Assembly (NCBI GenBank): GCA_905202055.1 | Contig: CAJKQK010000048.1 | Location: 1 to 14,901, forward strand | Reading direction: 5' to 3' | Source: an uncultured Oxalobacter sp. | GTDB lineage: Bacteria > Pseudomonadota > Gammaproteobacteria > Burkholderiales > Burkholderiaceae_D | Length of the DNA stretch: 14,901 nt | Shown here: piece by piece, positions 6,232-12,479 of the stretch | How the letters are laid out: every line of letters begins with the position of its first letter | How positions within the stretch are numbered: the stretch's first letter is position 1 | Notes under the pieces: model-generated | Told to the model about the DNA's origin: nothing | What the model saw: only the letters and a program-made list of their open reading frames with translations | The model's database searches: none | Translations under genes and position numbers: made by a program

Positions 6232-8091
6232 TCATTGTCCACGCAAGAAGAGGGCGTCCAGTTCAGACAGGCCCAGTTGTGTCCATGTTGGCCGTCCGTG
6301 GTTGCACTGGTCGGCACGTTCAGTCTGTTCCATCTGGCGCAAGAGGGCATTCATTTCGGGAATGGTCAATGAACGGTTGGCACGGACAGCGTTGTGACAG
6401 GCAACTGTTGCCAGCAGTTCGTTCCGTTTTTCTTTTGCAATGGAAGAGGTACCGTATTCGTGCATATCGCGCAGGATGTTGCGGATGGCGTTTGCCGTAT
6501 CGGCTTCACGCAGTAATGTCGGCACGGTTCTGACAGCGATGGTTTCAGGAGTCAGGGCAGAGATGTCGAATCCCAGTTCCTTCAGGGTTTCCCTGTTTTC
6601 AAGAGCGGTTCCCGCTTCGACTTCAGAAACTCTCAACGTAACGGGGATCAGCAATGTCTGGGTCTGAAGCGTTTTTTCATCCAGGGCGGTTTTGAGCTTT
6701 TCGTAAACGATCCGTTCATGGGCCGCATGCATGTCAACCAGCACGAGTCCGTGCCTGTTCTGGGCAAGAATGTAGATGTCGTGTAACTGGGCCAGCGCAA
6801 AGCCGAGGGGGAAGTCTTCTTCCGGTTTTTCACCGGTTTTGAAAAGATCGGACAATTCCGTCGTCGGCATGGGAAGCGGGCTGGGATTCCCTTCTTCCTG
6901 TTCACGGGATTGCCTGAACAAGGCACCGTAGGTTGCCGTTTTCTGTTCGACCCGCCAGGAAACGGGAGAAGGTGGCGTGCTGTGCCAGGATACCGGGCTT
7001 CTGGCAGGTGTTTCGGCACTGGCAAACGAATCATCCGTCGTTGACTGTGGTTCCATCGTTTGAGCCAGGGTACGGCTGACGGACTGATGGATGAAATGGT
7101 GGATTGAACGGCTGTCGCGGAACCGGACTTCGATTTTGGCAGGATGAACGTTGACGTCCACGAGCGATGGATCGAGTGTCAGGTAAAGCAGGTAAGCAGG
7201 GTACCGGTTTCCATGAAGGACGTCTTCATAGGCGGCGCGCACAGCGTGGGTCAGGAGACGGTCGCGCACGAAACGGCCGTTGACGTAAAAGTATTGCATG
7301 TCTGCGCGGGTTCTGGACGTTGTGGGCTGGCCGATGAAACCGTGCAGTCTCAGGCTGCTCGTTCCTTCACCGACGGTAATGTCGAGGGGGAACTGGCTTT
7401 GTGCGAATTGCTCACCCAGTACCTGATTGCATCGCTGTGACAGGTTGTGGGCATTCCATTGTGCTGTCGCCTTGCCGTTATGTATAAGGGTAAAGTGGAT
7501 GCCGGGTTGTGCCAGGGCGATGCGCCGGACGACTTCCGCACAGTGACCGTATTCGGTTTGCTCGGATTTCAGAAACTTCCGCCGGGCGGGGGTATTGGAA
7601 TAAAGTTCATGGACATCGACAGTCGTGCCTAAACCACCGGAACAGGGAGTCAGGGTACCTGTCGGATCATTTCCCCTCATTTGCCATGCATGGGATTCTT
7701 CAGCCGTTCGTGATTGCAGGGTCAGGTCGGCGACGGAGGCAATGGACGCGAGCGCCTCGCCGCGAAATCCCAGTGTCGCAACGTTTTCAAGATCGTTCAG
7801 CGATGCGATTTTCGAGGTGGCGTGACGGGTCAGTGCCAGCCTGAGCTGGTCGGGTGGGATGCCGCAGCCATTGTCGATGATGGCTATGCGCCTGATGCCG
7901 CCGTTTTCGAGCCTGACCTCGATCCGGGTGGAGCCGGCATCCACTGCGTTCTCGAGCAGTTCCTTGACGACTGCGGAAGGTCTTTCGACCACTTCACCTG
8001 CCGCAATCTGGGAAATCAGCGTGTCGGATAGCAGTTGTATCGACGGGCTACGGTAAACGGAATGATCGGTTTGTACAGTATCGTTTGTCAT
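6232..8091 (-). CDS. mutL: DNA mismatch repair protein MutL
   Basis: A 619-residue MutL that couples MutS mismatch recognition to strand removal. The N-terminal GHKL ATPase is complete: ELLENAVDAG (45-54), DNGCGI (73-78), GFRGEAL (108-114), and VNVHPAK of the transducer domain near residue 315. A proline/serine-rich linker (about 345-420) leads to the C-terminal dimerisation domain. That domain carries DMHAAHERIVYE (453-464), matching the DQHA(X)2E(X)4E endonuclease signature except for Q to M, plus ACHNAVRAN (564-572) and CNHGRPTW (596-603), the other conserved parts of nicking MutL proteins. It is therefore probably an endonuclease-type MutL. I chose ATG 8091; a TTG at 8121 would add ten residues. 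Neither start has a Shine-Dalgarno. It is divergent from dedA, and its stop overlaps an alternative ATG of the next gene. Confidence 0.97.
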   Translation of the reverse strand: MTNDTVQTDHSVYRSPSIQLLSDTLISQIAAGEVVERPSAVVKELLENAVDAGSTRIEVRLENGGIRRIAIIDNGCGIPPDQLRLALTRHATSKIASLNDLENVATLGFRGEALASIASVADLTLQSRTAEESHAWQMRGNDPTGTLTPCSGGLGTTVDVHELYSNTPARRKFLKSEQTEYGHCAEVVRRIALAQPGIHFTLIHNGKATAQWNAHNLSQRCNQVLGEQFAQSQFPLDITVGEGTSSLRLHGFIGQPTTSRTRADMQYFYVNGRFVRDRLLTHAVRAAYEDVLHGNRYPAYLLYLTLDPSLVDVNVHPAKIEVRFRDSRSIHHFIHQSVSRTLAQTMEPQSTTDDSFASAETPARSPVSWHSTPPSPVSWRVEQKTATYGALFRQSREQEEGNPSPLPMPTTELSDLFKTGEKPEEDFPLGFALAQLHDIYILAQNRHGLVLVDMHAAHERIVYEKLKTALDEKTLQTQTLLIPVTLRVSEVEAGTALENRETLKELGFDISALTPETIAVRTVPTLLREADTANAIRNILRDMHEYGTSSIAKEKRNELLATVACHNAVRANRSLTIPEMNALLRQMEQTERADQCNHGRPTWTQLGLSELDALFLRGQ

Positions 8092-8098
8092 GAGAGGG

Positions 8099-8104
8099 AT
8101 TATA
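8099..8104 (-). promoter_or_regulatory. Consensus -10 box directly in front of mutL
   Basis: A perfect TATAAT on the minus strand lies only 7 bases before the mutL ATG, so transcription from it would start at or next to the start codon. No good -35 box lies 16-18 bases upstream (best TTCTTT), so it may be accidental or need an activator. Confidence 0.3.
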
Positions 8105-8141
8105 AAGTATTCACCGGACAATAAAGAAATAAGGTTTATCG

Positions 8142-8161
8142 ATATCCATGCATAAGGATAT
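8142..8161. repeat. Dyad repeat in the mutL-dedA divergent intergenic region
   Basis: ATATCC (8142-8147) and GGATAT (8156-8161) are exact inverted repeats separated by 8 bases, forming a 20-bp operator-like dyad 51 bases upstream of the mutL ATG. Function unknown; the arms are short enough to arise by chance. Confidence 0.25.
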
Positions 8162-8260
8162 AGTGCGGGACAGGATTGTCTGGCACTGAAATTTCATTTC
8201 AAGTCGCTTCCCGTGATGTCATTGCCCATAAAATAATCAGAAATTTTGCGGTTTTTTCAT

Positions 8261-8287
8261 TTGTTTGGCGCGCTTTTCTTCTATACT
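8261..8287 (+). promoter_or_regulatory. Weak candidate promoter of the dedA operon
   Basis: TTGTTT (8261-8266) and TATACT (8282-8287) are separated by 15 bases, shorter than the optimum of 17. The -10 matches 5 of 6 bases. A start point near 8294 would give a leader of about 36 bases before the dedA ATG. I see no better rightward promoter in the gap. Confidence 0.35.
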
Positions 8288-8329
8288 TCACAGTTACGGA
8301 TTTAAATTCATTTCTTTTTCTGGCCACTC

Positions 8330-8977
8330 ATGGATATCATGCAATTTCTCGACATCATCCTGAATGTCGATAAAGTCTTGGGAACGATTATTGCGCAATA
8401 CGGTACCTGGGTTTATGTGATCCTGTTTGCGATTATTTTTTGCGAGACGGGTCTGGTTGTCGCGCCTTTTCTTCCGGGAGACACCTTGCTGTTCATCGGA
8501 GGGGCTTTTTGCGCGACCGGAGCGATGAGTGTGGAATTGCTGATAGTGCTGCTGATTGTCGCGGCAGTCACGGGTGACAATCTGAATTACTTTATCGGGA
8601 GAAAGATCGGCAGGGCGGTTTTCACGAAAAACTACAAATGGATCGATCAAAAGGCCTTGATGATGACGCAGGTCTTTTTCGAAAAACACGGTGGCAAAAC
8701 GATTACGATGTGCCGCTTTGTCCCGCTTGTCAGGACGTTTGCGCCTTTCGTAGCCGGTGTTTCGGAAATGCATCTGTTAAAATTCCAGATTTACAATGTA
8801 GTCGGTGCGATTGTCTGGGTGGTCGGTCTCGTTCTGGGCGGATATTTTTTCGGCAATATTCCGATTATCCGCGACCATTTGAATACGATTGTTCTGCTCG
8901 GTATTGCCGCGGCGGTCGTTCCGCTTTTGCTTGGCGGTCTCTGGAAATTTTACAAAAAGGCTGTTCGCTCCAGCTGA
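8330..8977 (+). CDS. DedA-family inner-membrane protein
   Basis: A 215-residue polytopic membrane protein of the DedA/SNARE-associated (YqjA/YghB/TVP38-like) family. Members are needed for envelope integrity and proton-motive-force homeostasis, and some recycle the undecaprenyl-phosphate carrier across the inner membrane. Hallmarks are CETGLVVAPFLPGDTLLF (38-55) with E39 and D51, at the same numbers as the essential acidic residues of E. coli YqjA, and FEKHGGKTITMCRFVPLVRT (117-136) with R129 and R135 matching the essential arginine pair. A final helix (about 188-205) ends in a basic tail. Start 8330 is one of two close ATGs (8330, 8339); neither has a Shine-Dalgarno. It is the first gene of a rightward operon, with the lipoprotein gene 11 bases behind. 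The family is certain; the exact lipid substrate is not. Confidence 0.95.
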   Translation: MDIMQFLDIILNVDKVLGTIIAQYGTWVYVILFAIIFCETGLVVAPFLPGDTLLFIGGAFCATGAMSVELLIVLLIVAAVTGDNLNYFIGRKIGRAVFTKNYKWIDQKALMMTQVFFEKHGGKTITMCRFVPLVRTFAPFVAGVSEMHLLKFQIYNVVGAIVWVVGLVLGGYFFGNIPIIRDHLNTIVLLGIAAAVVPLLLGGLWKFYKKAVRSS

Positions 8978-8988
8978 ATGGATGGGTT

Positions 8989-9444
8989 ATGCGTATTTCA
9001 TGTAAAGTTCTTGTTCTTTTTTCATTTGTCTTGCTGGCGGCCTGTTCGAAGCCGCGACAGATCGCCATTGGTGGCGCTCCCCTGAACCAGCCTTCCGAAA
9101 CGGCGATTCTTCAGGAAGGTTCGCTTTTTTTCCGCAGTCTGGACGGCAAACATATCGATCTGGCCGATACGCCGAATCCTTATGAAAATGTTGTGTATGT
9201 CCTGACGTCGGGCAAGCATGTCATCGGTGCCATGAACATCCAGGGCGGCCATATCGTTTATCCTGAAGACTTGCGTTGTTACAGGATCGAGGCCGATCTC
9301 GCTCCGGGTCTGGAATACATGATTGCGGAAGACAAGGACAACCAGATTGCCTATGTCAAACGCAAGGACAACGATGAACGCATCGCAGTCGCCAAACCTT
9401 TTGAAAAACAGACTGCTTATAGTGGCGGTTGCAACTGGAAGTAA
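8989..9444 (+). CDS. Small lipoprotein of unknown function in the dedA operon
   Basis: The 151-residue product begins with a lipoprotein signal: a hydrophobic stretch KVLVLFSFVLLAAC ends in lipobox LAAC with acylated C19. Residue 20 is Ser rather than Asp, so outer-membrane sorting by Lol is expected. The mature protein has no recognised domain. It looks beta-rich, with VVYVLTSGKHVIGAM (68-82), YRIEADLAPGLEYMIAED (98-115) and a C-terminal SGGCNWK. C97 and C148 could form a disulfide. The frame is open upstream inside dedA, but ATG 8989 places the signal peptide correctly and follows GGATGGG. It starts 11 bases after dedA, and its TAA overlaps the ATG of the next gene (TAATG), so the three genes are probably translated from one message. 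Confidence 0.88.
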   Translation: MRISCKVLVLFSFVLLAACSKPRQIAIGGAPLNQPSETAILQEGSLFFRSLDGKHIDLADTPNPYENVVYVLTSGKHVIGAMNIQGGHIVYPEDLRCYRIEADLAPGLEYMIAEDKDNQIAYVKRKDNDERIAVAKPFEKQTAYSGGCNWK

Positions 9445-9917
9445 TGGGCGTTGTCATAAAAAGGGCGGATGAGTCGCAGCTGCGCGACCTTGTTCGATTG
9501 ACCGCAGAATTCTGGAATGAAGTGGCGTCCTGTGCCAGTCTGGACGGTTTTGAAGCCGATCCGGAAAAAATCGGGGAAGAGCTGATCCGGTTTCTCGATA
9601 TGCCCGATTATGCCGTTTTGATGGCGACGACCCCGAAAGGCCATCCGCTGGGGTTTGTTTCGGTTTTCCAGATGCCCGTCCAGTTGCGTGAGGAACCTTA
9701 TGCCATTCTCGACAAGTTGTATGTCCGCCCCGGGTACCGTCGCCGCAAAATCGGGCATCAGCTCGTGGAAGACGCGAAGTTTTTTGCAAGGTCGCGCAAG
9801 TGCAAACGCTTGCAATCGACTTTTCCCGCGCATTTCGAGTTGCCCGATGCGCTGGCTTTTTTCAGGGCGGAACGTTTTTATGAAACAGGTGGCCGAAAGC
9901 ACAAGGTTGCCATCTGA
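9444..9917 (+). CDS. GNAT-family N-acetyltransferase
   Basis: A 157-residue single-domain GNAT protein, transferring an acetyl group from acetyl-CoA to an amine. Motif A is evident: AILDKLYVRPGYRRRKIGHQ (87-106), with the basic R-x-x-I-G loop that binds the CoA pyrophosphate. Motif B is ALAFFRAERFYETGG (136-150). The acceptor (protein, polyamine, sugar or antibiotic) cannot be told. ATG 9444 shares one base with the lipoprotein stop codon (TAATG), indicating translational coupling; a TTG five codons upstream (9429) is less likely. It is the last gene of the operon, 34 bases before a 15-bp terminator. A homospermidine synthase gene converges on it, so a polyamine acceptor is conceivable but only a guess. 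Confidence 0.92.
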   Translation: MGVVIKRADESQLRDLVRLTAEFWNEVASCASLDGFEADPEKIGEELIRFLDMPDYAVLMATTPKGHPLGFVSVFQMPVQLREEPYAILDKLYVRPGYRRRKIGHQLVEDAKFFARSRKCKRLQSTFPAHFELPDALAFFRAERFYETGGRKHKVAI

Positions 9918-9951
9918 TTTTGTCATCATTCGTCATTGGAGCCGGAGATTG

Positions 9952-9984
9952 AAAAAGCCATCATGAATGTCATGATGGCTTTTT
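9952..9984. terminator. Shared bidirectional terminator of the GNAT operon and homospermidine synthase
   Basis: A perfect 15-bp inverted repeat: AAAAAGCCATCATGA (9952-9966) and TCATGATGGCTTTTT (9970-9984) with an ATG loop. The A run on one side and T run on the other allow termination from both strands. It sits 34 bases after the GNAT stop and 21 bases after the converging homospermidine synthase stop. Confidence 0.95.
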
Positions 9985-10005
9985 GATGTATGGACATTGT
10001 GTCGA

Positions 10006-11418
10006 TCAGCTGGTAACCCGAATGTTTTTGAATTGCCAGGGATCACTCATATCGACATCTTCTTCAAATGGCCAGTTCCGGTTTTCCAGCGGTGTCCATT
10101 TTCCGTAAGACCCGACGATTTCGCCGAGAAAAGGGCGGGCGATTTCAAGCATGTGCTCATGGTCGATGTCGTCCGGTTCGATCACGCCCATGTCGGGATT
10201 GTCGATAGCCCAGACAACACCGGCGAGGACGCCTGCCGCCACCTGAAGGCTGGTGGCATTGTTGTGTGGCGTGCTTTCTCTGGCCTGATCGATGGTCAGG
10301 TGCGATCCGAGCCAGTAAACGCCTTTTTTATTGCCCATCAGCAATACACCCAGTTCATCGAAGCCTTCCTCGATTTCGTCACGCATCAGGCGCTTGACGG
10401 GCTGTTCCTGCCAGTTTTTTCCGGCCAGTTCGTGCATGGACAATACGGCGTCGTCGCATGGATGGTAGGCATAGTGTACGGTCGGACGATAAACGATTTT
10501 GCCGTTCTCACGGACGGTCAGGTAATCGGCGATCGAGATCGATTCGGAATGGGTGATCAGAAAACCATGATACGCGCCTTCAAGCGGTGTCCAGCTGCGT
10601 ACCTTGACGCCTGCGCCGGGTGTGTTGAGGTAAATTGCGGCCTTGCATCCGGAGGCATGTTCACCGGCATCGGCCGGCCAGTGTTTTTCATGTGTTCCCC
10701 AGCCGAGTTCGGCCGGCTGCAATCCTTCGCCGATGAAACCGTCGATAGACCAGGTATTGACGAATTCATTCCGTTTTTTGCGCACGGATGTATTTTGGGT
10801 ATCGCGCTCGGCGACATGGATAACCCTGATTCCCAGTCGGCGGGCAAGATTTGCCCACTGTTCTTTTGTCGCCGGTTTTTCCTGAATGCCGTTGTCTTTG
10901 GCGACGTCAAGCAGGGCCTGTTTCAGGAAGCCGGAAACGAGGCCGGGGTTGGCACCCTGACAGACGACGGCAGTCGGACCGCCTTTCATGGATCGTCCCA
11001 GTTCAAGCGCTTCTTCACGCAGGGCATAATTGGAACGGTCTGATGCCGATGCGCTGGTATCGGTGTAGCCGCCTTCCCAGGGTTCGATGGAGGTATCGAT
11101 GTAGAGTGCCCCTTTTTCCCGGCATAGTTTGATTAATGCCAGACTGGAGACGAACACGGAAAGATTGACGAGAAAGTCGCCTTTGTGAAGAAGCGGCTCG
11201 AGTATGGAACGGTGATTTTCCTGTGTCAGCCGGATTTCCCGATATTCAATGCCGTATTTTTCAGCGATTTTTTCACGGTCGGGATCAGCTGCGACAACCT
11301 TGATTCGATCCGGGGTTACCGGGAGGTGTCGCAAAAATAACGGGAGAACACCCTTGGCGATGCTGCCGAATCCGACAAAAACGATATTTCCCGTGAAGTT
11401 TGCGAGTTTTTTTTCCAA
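10006..11418 (-). CDS. hss: Homospermidine synthase (NAD-dependent), TTG start proposed
   Basis: A 470-residue bacterial homospermidine synthase, which makes sym-homospermidine from putrescine (or putrescine plus spermidine) in the cytoplasm, using NAD as a redox cofactor (EC 2.5.1.44). The N-terminal Rossmann fold shows IVFVGFGSIAKG (12-23). Other conserved blocks are DTSIEPWEGGY (108-118), CQGANPGLVS (153-162), VIHVAERDTQ (199-208) and ESTPHNNATSLQVAAGV (381-397). The frame extends 30 codons further upstream, but that extension does not resemble the family. The TTG at 11416-11418 is preceded by GAAGGA at 6-base spacing and gives a start just before the dinucleotide fold, at the usual length of about 470-480 residues. 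It is transcribed alone, divergent from an OmpR-type regulator, and shares the terminator at 9952-9984 with the GNAT operon. Confidence 0.95.
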   Translation of the reverse strand: MEKKLANFTGNIVFVGFGSIAKGVLPLFLRHLPVTPDRIKVVAADPDREKIAEKYGIEYREIRLTQENHRSILEPLLHKGDFLVNLSVFVSSLALIKLCREKGALYIDTSIEPWEGGYTDTSASASDRSNYALREEALELGRSMKGGPTAVVCQGANPGLVSGFLKQALLDVAKDNGIQEKPATKEQWANLARRLGIRVIHVAERDTQNTSVRKKRNEFVNTWSIDGFIGEGLQPAELGWGTHEKHWPADAGEHASGCKAAIYLNTPGAGVKVRSWTPLEGAYHGFLITHSESISIADYLTVRENGKIVYRPTVHYAYHPCDDAVLSMHELAGKNWQEQPVKRLMRDEIEEGFDELGVLLMGNKKGVYWLGSHLTIDQARESTPHNNATSLQVAAGVLAGVVWAIDNPDMGVIEPDDIDHEHMLEIARPFLGEIVGSYGKWTPLENRNWPFEEDVDMSDPWQFKNIRVTS

Positions 11419-11493
11419 TTTATTTCCTTCGTGCGGTTTTTCCCACAGACAACGTCCATGAAAAAAAGGGGTTGAACAAAATGGCCGTAAAAA

Positions 11494-11530
11494 TGGCACT
11501 TTTGCCACTCATGTCGCTTTGTGAGGACAT
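11494..11530. repeat. Two short inverted repeats upstream of homospermidine synthase
   Basis: TGGCA (11494-11498) and TGCCA (11503-11507) are inverted repeats with a 4-base gap. ATGTC (11511-11515) and GACAT (11526-11530) are inverted repeats with a 10-base gap. Both lie within 115 bases upstream of the proposed TTG start and could be operator half-sites or a leader hairpin. The arms are only 5 bp, so support is weak. Confidence 0.22.
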
Positions 11531-11561
11531 GAAAGCAAAAGAAGGTGGGATGCGTTATTTT

Positions 11562-11582
11562 AAGTCAATTTTGAAGTAAATT
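11562..11582. promoter_or_regulatory. Direct repeat in the hss-regulator intergenic region, operator candidate
   Basis: AAGTCAATT (11562-11570) and AAGTAAATT (11574-11582) match in 8 of 9 bases at a 12-base offset, on the same face of the helix. OmpR/PhoB-type regulators bind tandem direct repeats at about 10-11 base offsets, and such a regulator is encoded 85 bases downstream. Confidence 0.33.
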
Positions 11583-11641
11583 GATGTGTCAGGTGAATCT
11601 TCCTGCCATTTATGGTGAAATAGTGGGGCATTTTTGAAAAC

Positions 11642-11653
11642 TAAACCGGTTTA
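11642..11653. promoter_or_regulatory. 12-bp perfect palindrome before the regulator gene
   Basis: TAAACCGGTTTA is fully self-complementary and ends 13 bases before the ATG of the OmpR-type regulator. A bound protein here would block transcription or initiation, so it is a candidate autoregulatory site. A 12-bp palindrome is expected by chance about once in 4 kb. Confidence 0.3.
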
Positions 11654-11666
11654 TTGATGGGTCTTT

Positions 11667-12359
11667 ATGAAAATTCTGCTTCTGGGTTCGGATAAATCTT
11701 CAGTTATGAAACTGGCCAGTCCGCTGGAAGCGACCGGGTTCGATTGTGAAAAAATGTTTACGCAAAAGCGAATAGTGGAGTTTTTGTCGGGGATGAACAC
11801 TTATGAATTCCCGGGAGTGGTGATTCTGGGAGAGAATGTATCCGGCAAGTTGAGATCGTCTTTTCTGGAACAGGTTCGGGAAAAAGATTTTCCTTTTCCT
11901 GTTTTGTATGTGGTGCGACCTGATGCGTTCGAGACGGTTTTCAGTGAAAGGGTACCGGATACGACAGATTACGTTTGCCTTCCAGTGCGCCCGAAAGAAC
12001 TGGTGACACGTGTGGGAATACTGATCAGGAAGTCTTATCCGGAAATAGTTGAAGCGCAAACGCTTCGTTACGGGTCTTTTGTTTTTTCGCGCTATCCCGA
12101 CCGGGTGAGTTTCAGGGGGCGCCATATCGCCCTGACCGCAAAGGAATACGATCTTGGACGGTTTTTTTTCGGCCATATCGGAAAACCCCTGTCGCGAATG
12201 GCTCTGAGTGAAGCGATCTGGAATTCGGAGGAAGACGAATTCAGCCGGACAATCGATACGCATGTATCCAGAGTGCGCAACAAGCTGGGCCTGAATGAAA
12301 AGAACGGGTTTTCGCTGAAACAGGTTTATGGGTTCGGCTATCAGTTAACGGCTCTTTAG
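11667..12359 (+). CDS. OmpR/PhoB-type transcription regulator with degenerate (aspartate-less) receiver domain
   Basis: A 230-residue two-domain protein. The C-terminal winged helix is intact: LRYGSFVFSR, then ALTAKEYDLGRFFF, the recognition helix SRTIDTHVSRVRNKLGL and the VYGFGYQL hairpin. It should therefore bind DNA. The N-terminal domain has the layout of a CheY-like receiver but has lost its chemistry. The usual acidic pair is reduced (LLLGSD, 4-9), the phospho-acceptor Asp position in GVVILGENVSG (50-60) is G55, the Thr after strand 4 is V83, and the Lys of the K-P motif is L105 (DYVCLPV). It probably does not respond to phosphorylation and may sense a ligand, a partner or protein level. 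No histidine kinase gene lies nearby. The start follows GATGGG at an acceptable distance. It diverges from homospermidine synthase and precedes prfA, which has its own candidate promoter. Confidence 0.9.
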   Translation: MKILLLGSDKSSVMKLASPLEATGFDCEKMFTQKRIVEFLSGMNTYEFPGVVILGENVSGKLRSSFLEQVREKDFPFPVLYVVRPDAFETVFSERVPDTTDYVCLPVRPKELVTRVGILIRKSYPEIVEAQTLRYGSFVFSRYPDRVSFRGRHIALTAKEYDLGRFFFGHIGKPLSRMALSEAIWNSEEDEFSRTIDTHVSRVRNKLGLNEKNGFSLKQVYGFGYQLTAL

Positions 12360-12402
12360 CTTCTGTTTGTTTGCCGAAACCGTATTTAATCGGACTTGCC
12401 GT

Positions 12403-12431
12403 TTAATGGATGGGTACTGTTCATTTATAAT
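12403..12431 (+). promoter_or_regulatory. Candidate sigma70 promoter of prfA
   Basis: A perfect TATAAT (12426-12431) lies 17 bases behind a poor -35 element TTAATG (12403-12408). Transcription would start near 12438, giving a leader of about 40 bases. The strong -10 makes a promoter likely, though the -35 is weak. Confidence 0.45.
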
Positions 12432-12479
12432 GTCCGCTTATTCCGATTGCCGTACCTGGAGCGACTTTTTTCAATGACA

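Noticed and set aside
8187..8196. 10-bp palindrome TGAAATTTCA upstream of dedA
   Set aside because: Short and AT-rich, not placed relative to a clear promoter; expected by chance in this composition.
8638..8988. N-terminal extension of the lipoprotein frame into dedA
   Set aside because: The extension overlaps conserved dedA in another frame. The lipoprotein signal peptide starting at 8989 fixes the true start.
9997..11043. A 348-codon plus-strand open frame antisense to homospermidine synthase
   Set aside because: It lies wholly inside a strongly supported conserved gene, has no recognisable motif or ribosome-binding site, and reflects codon bias of the opposite strand.
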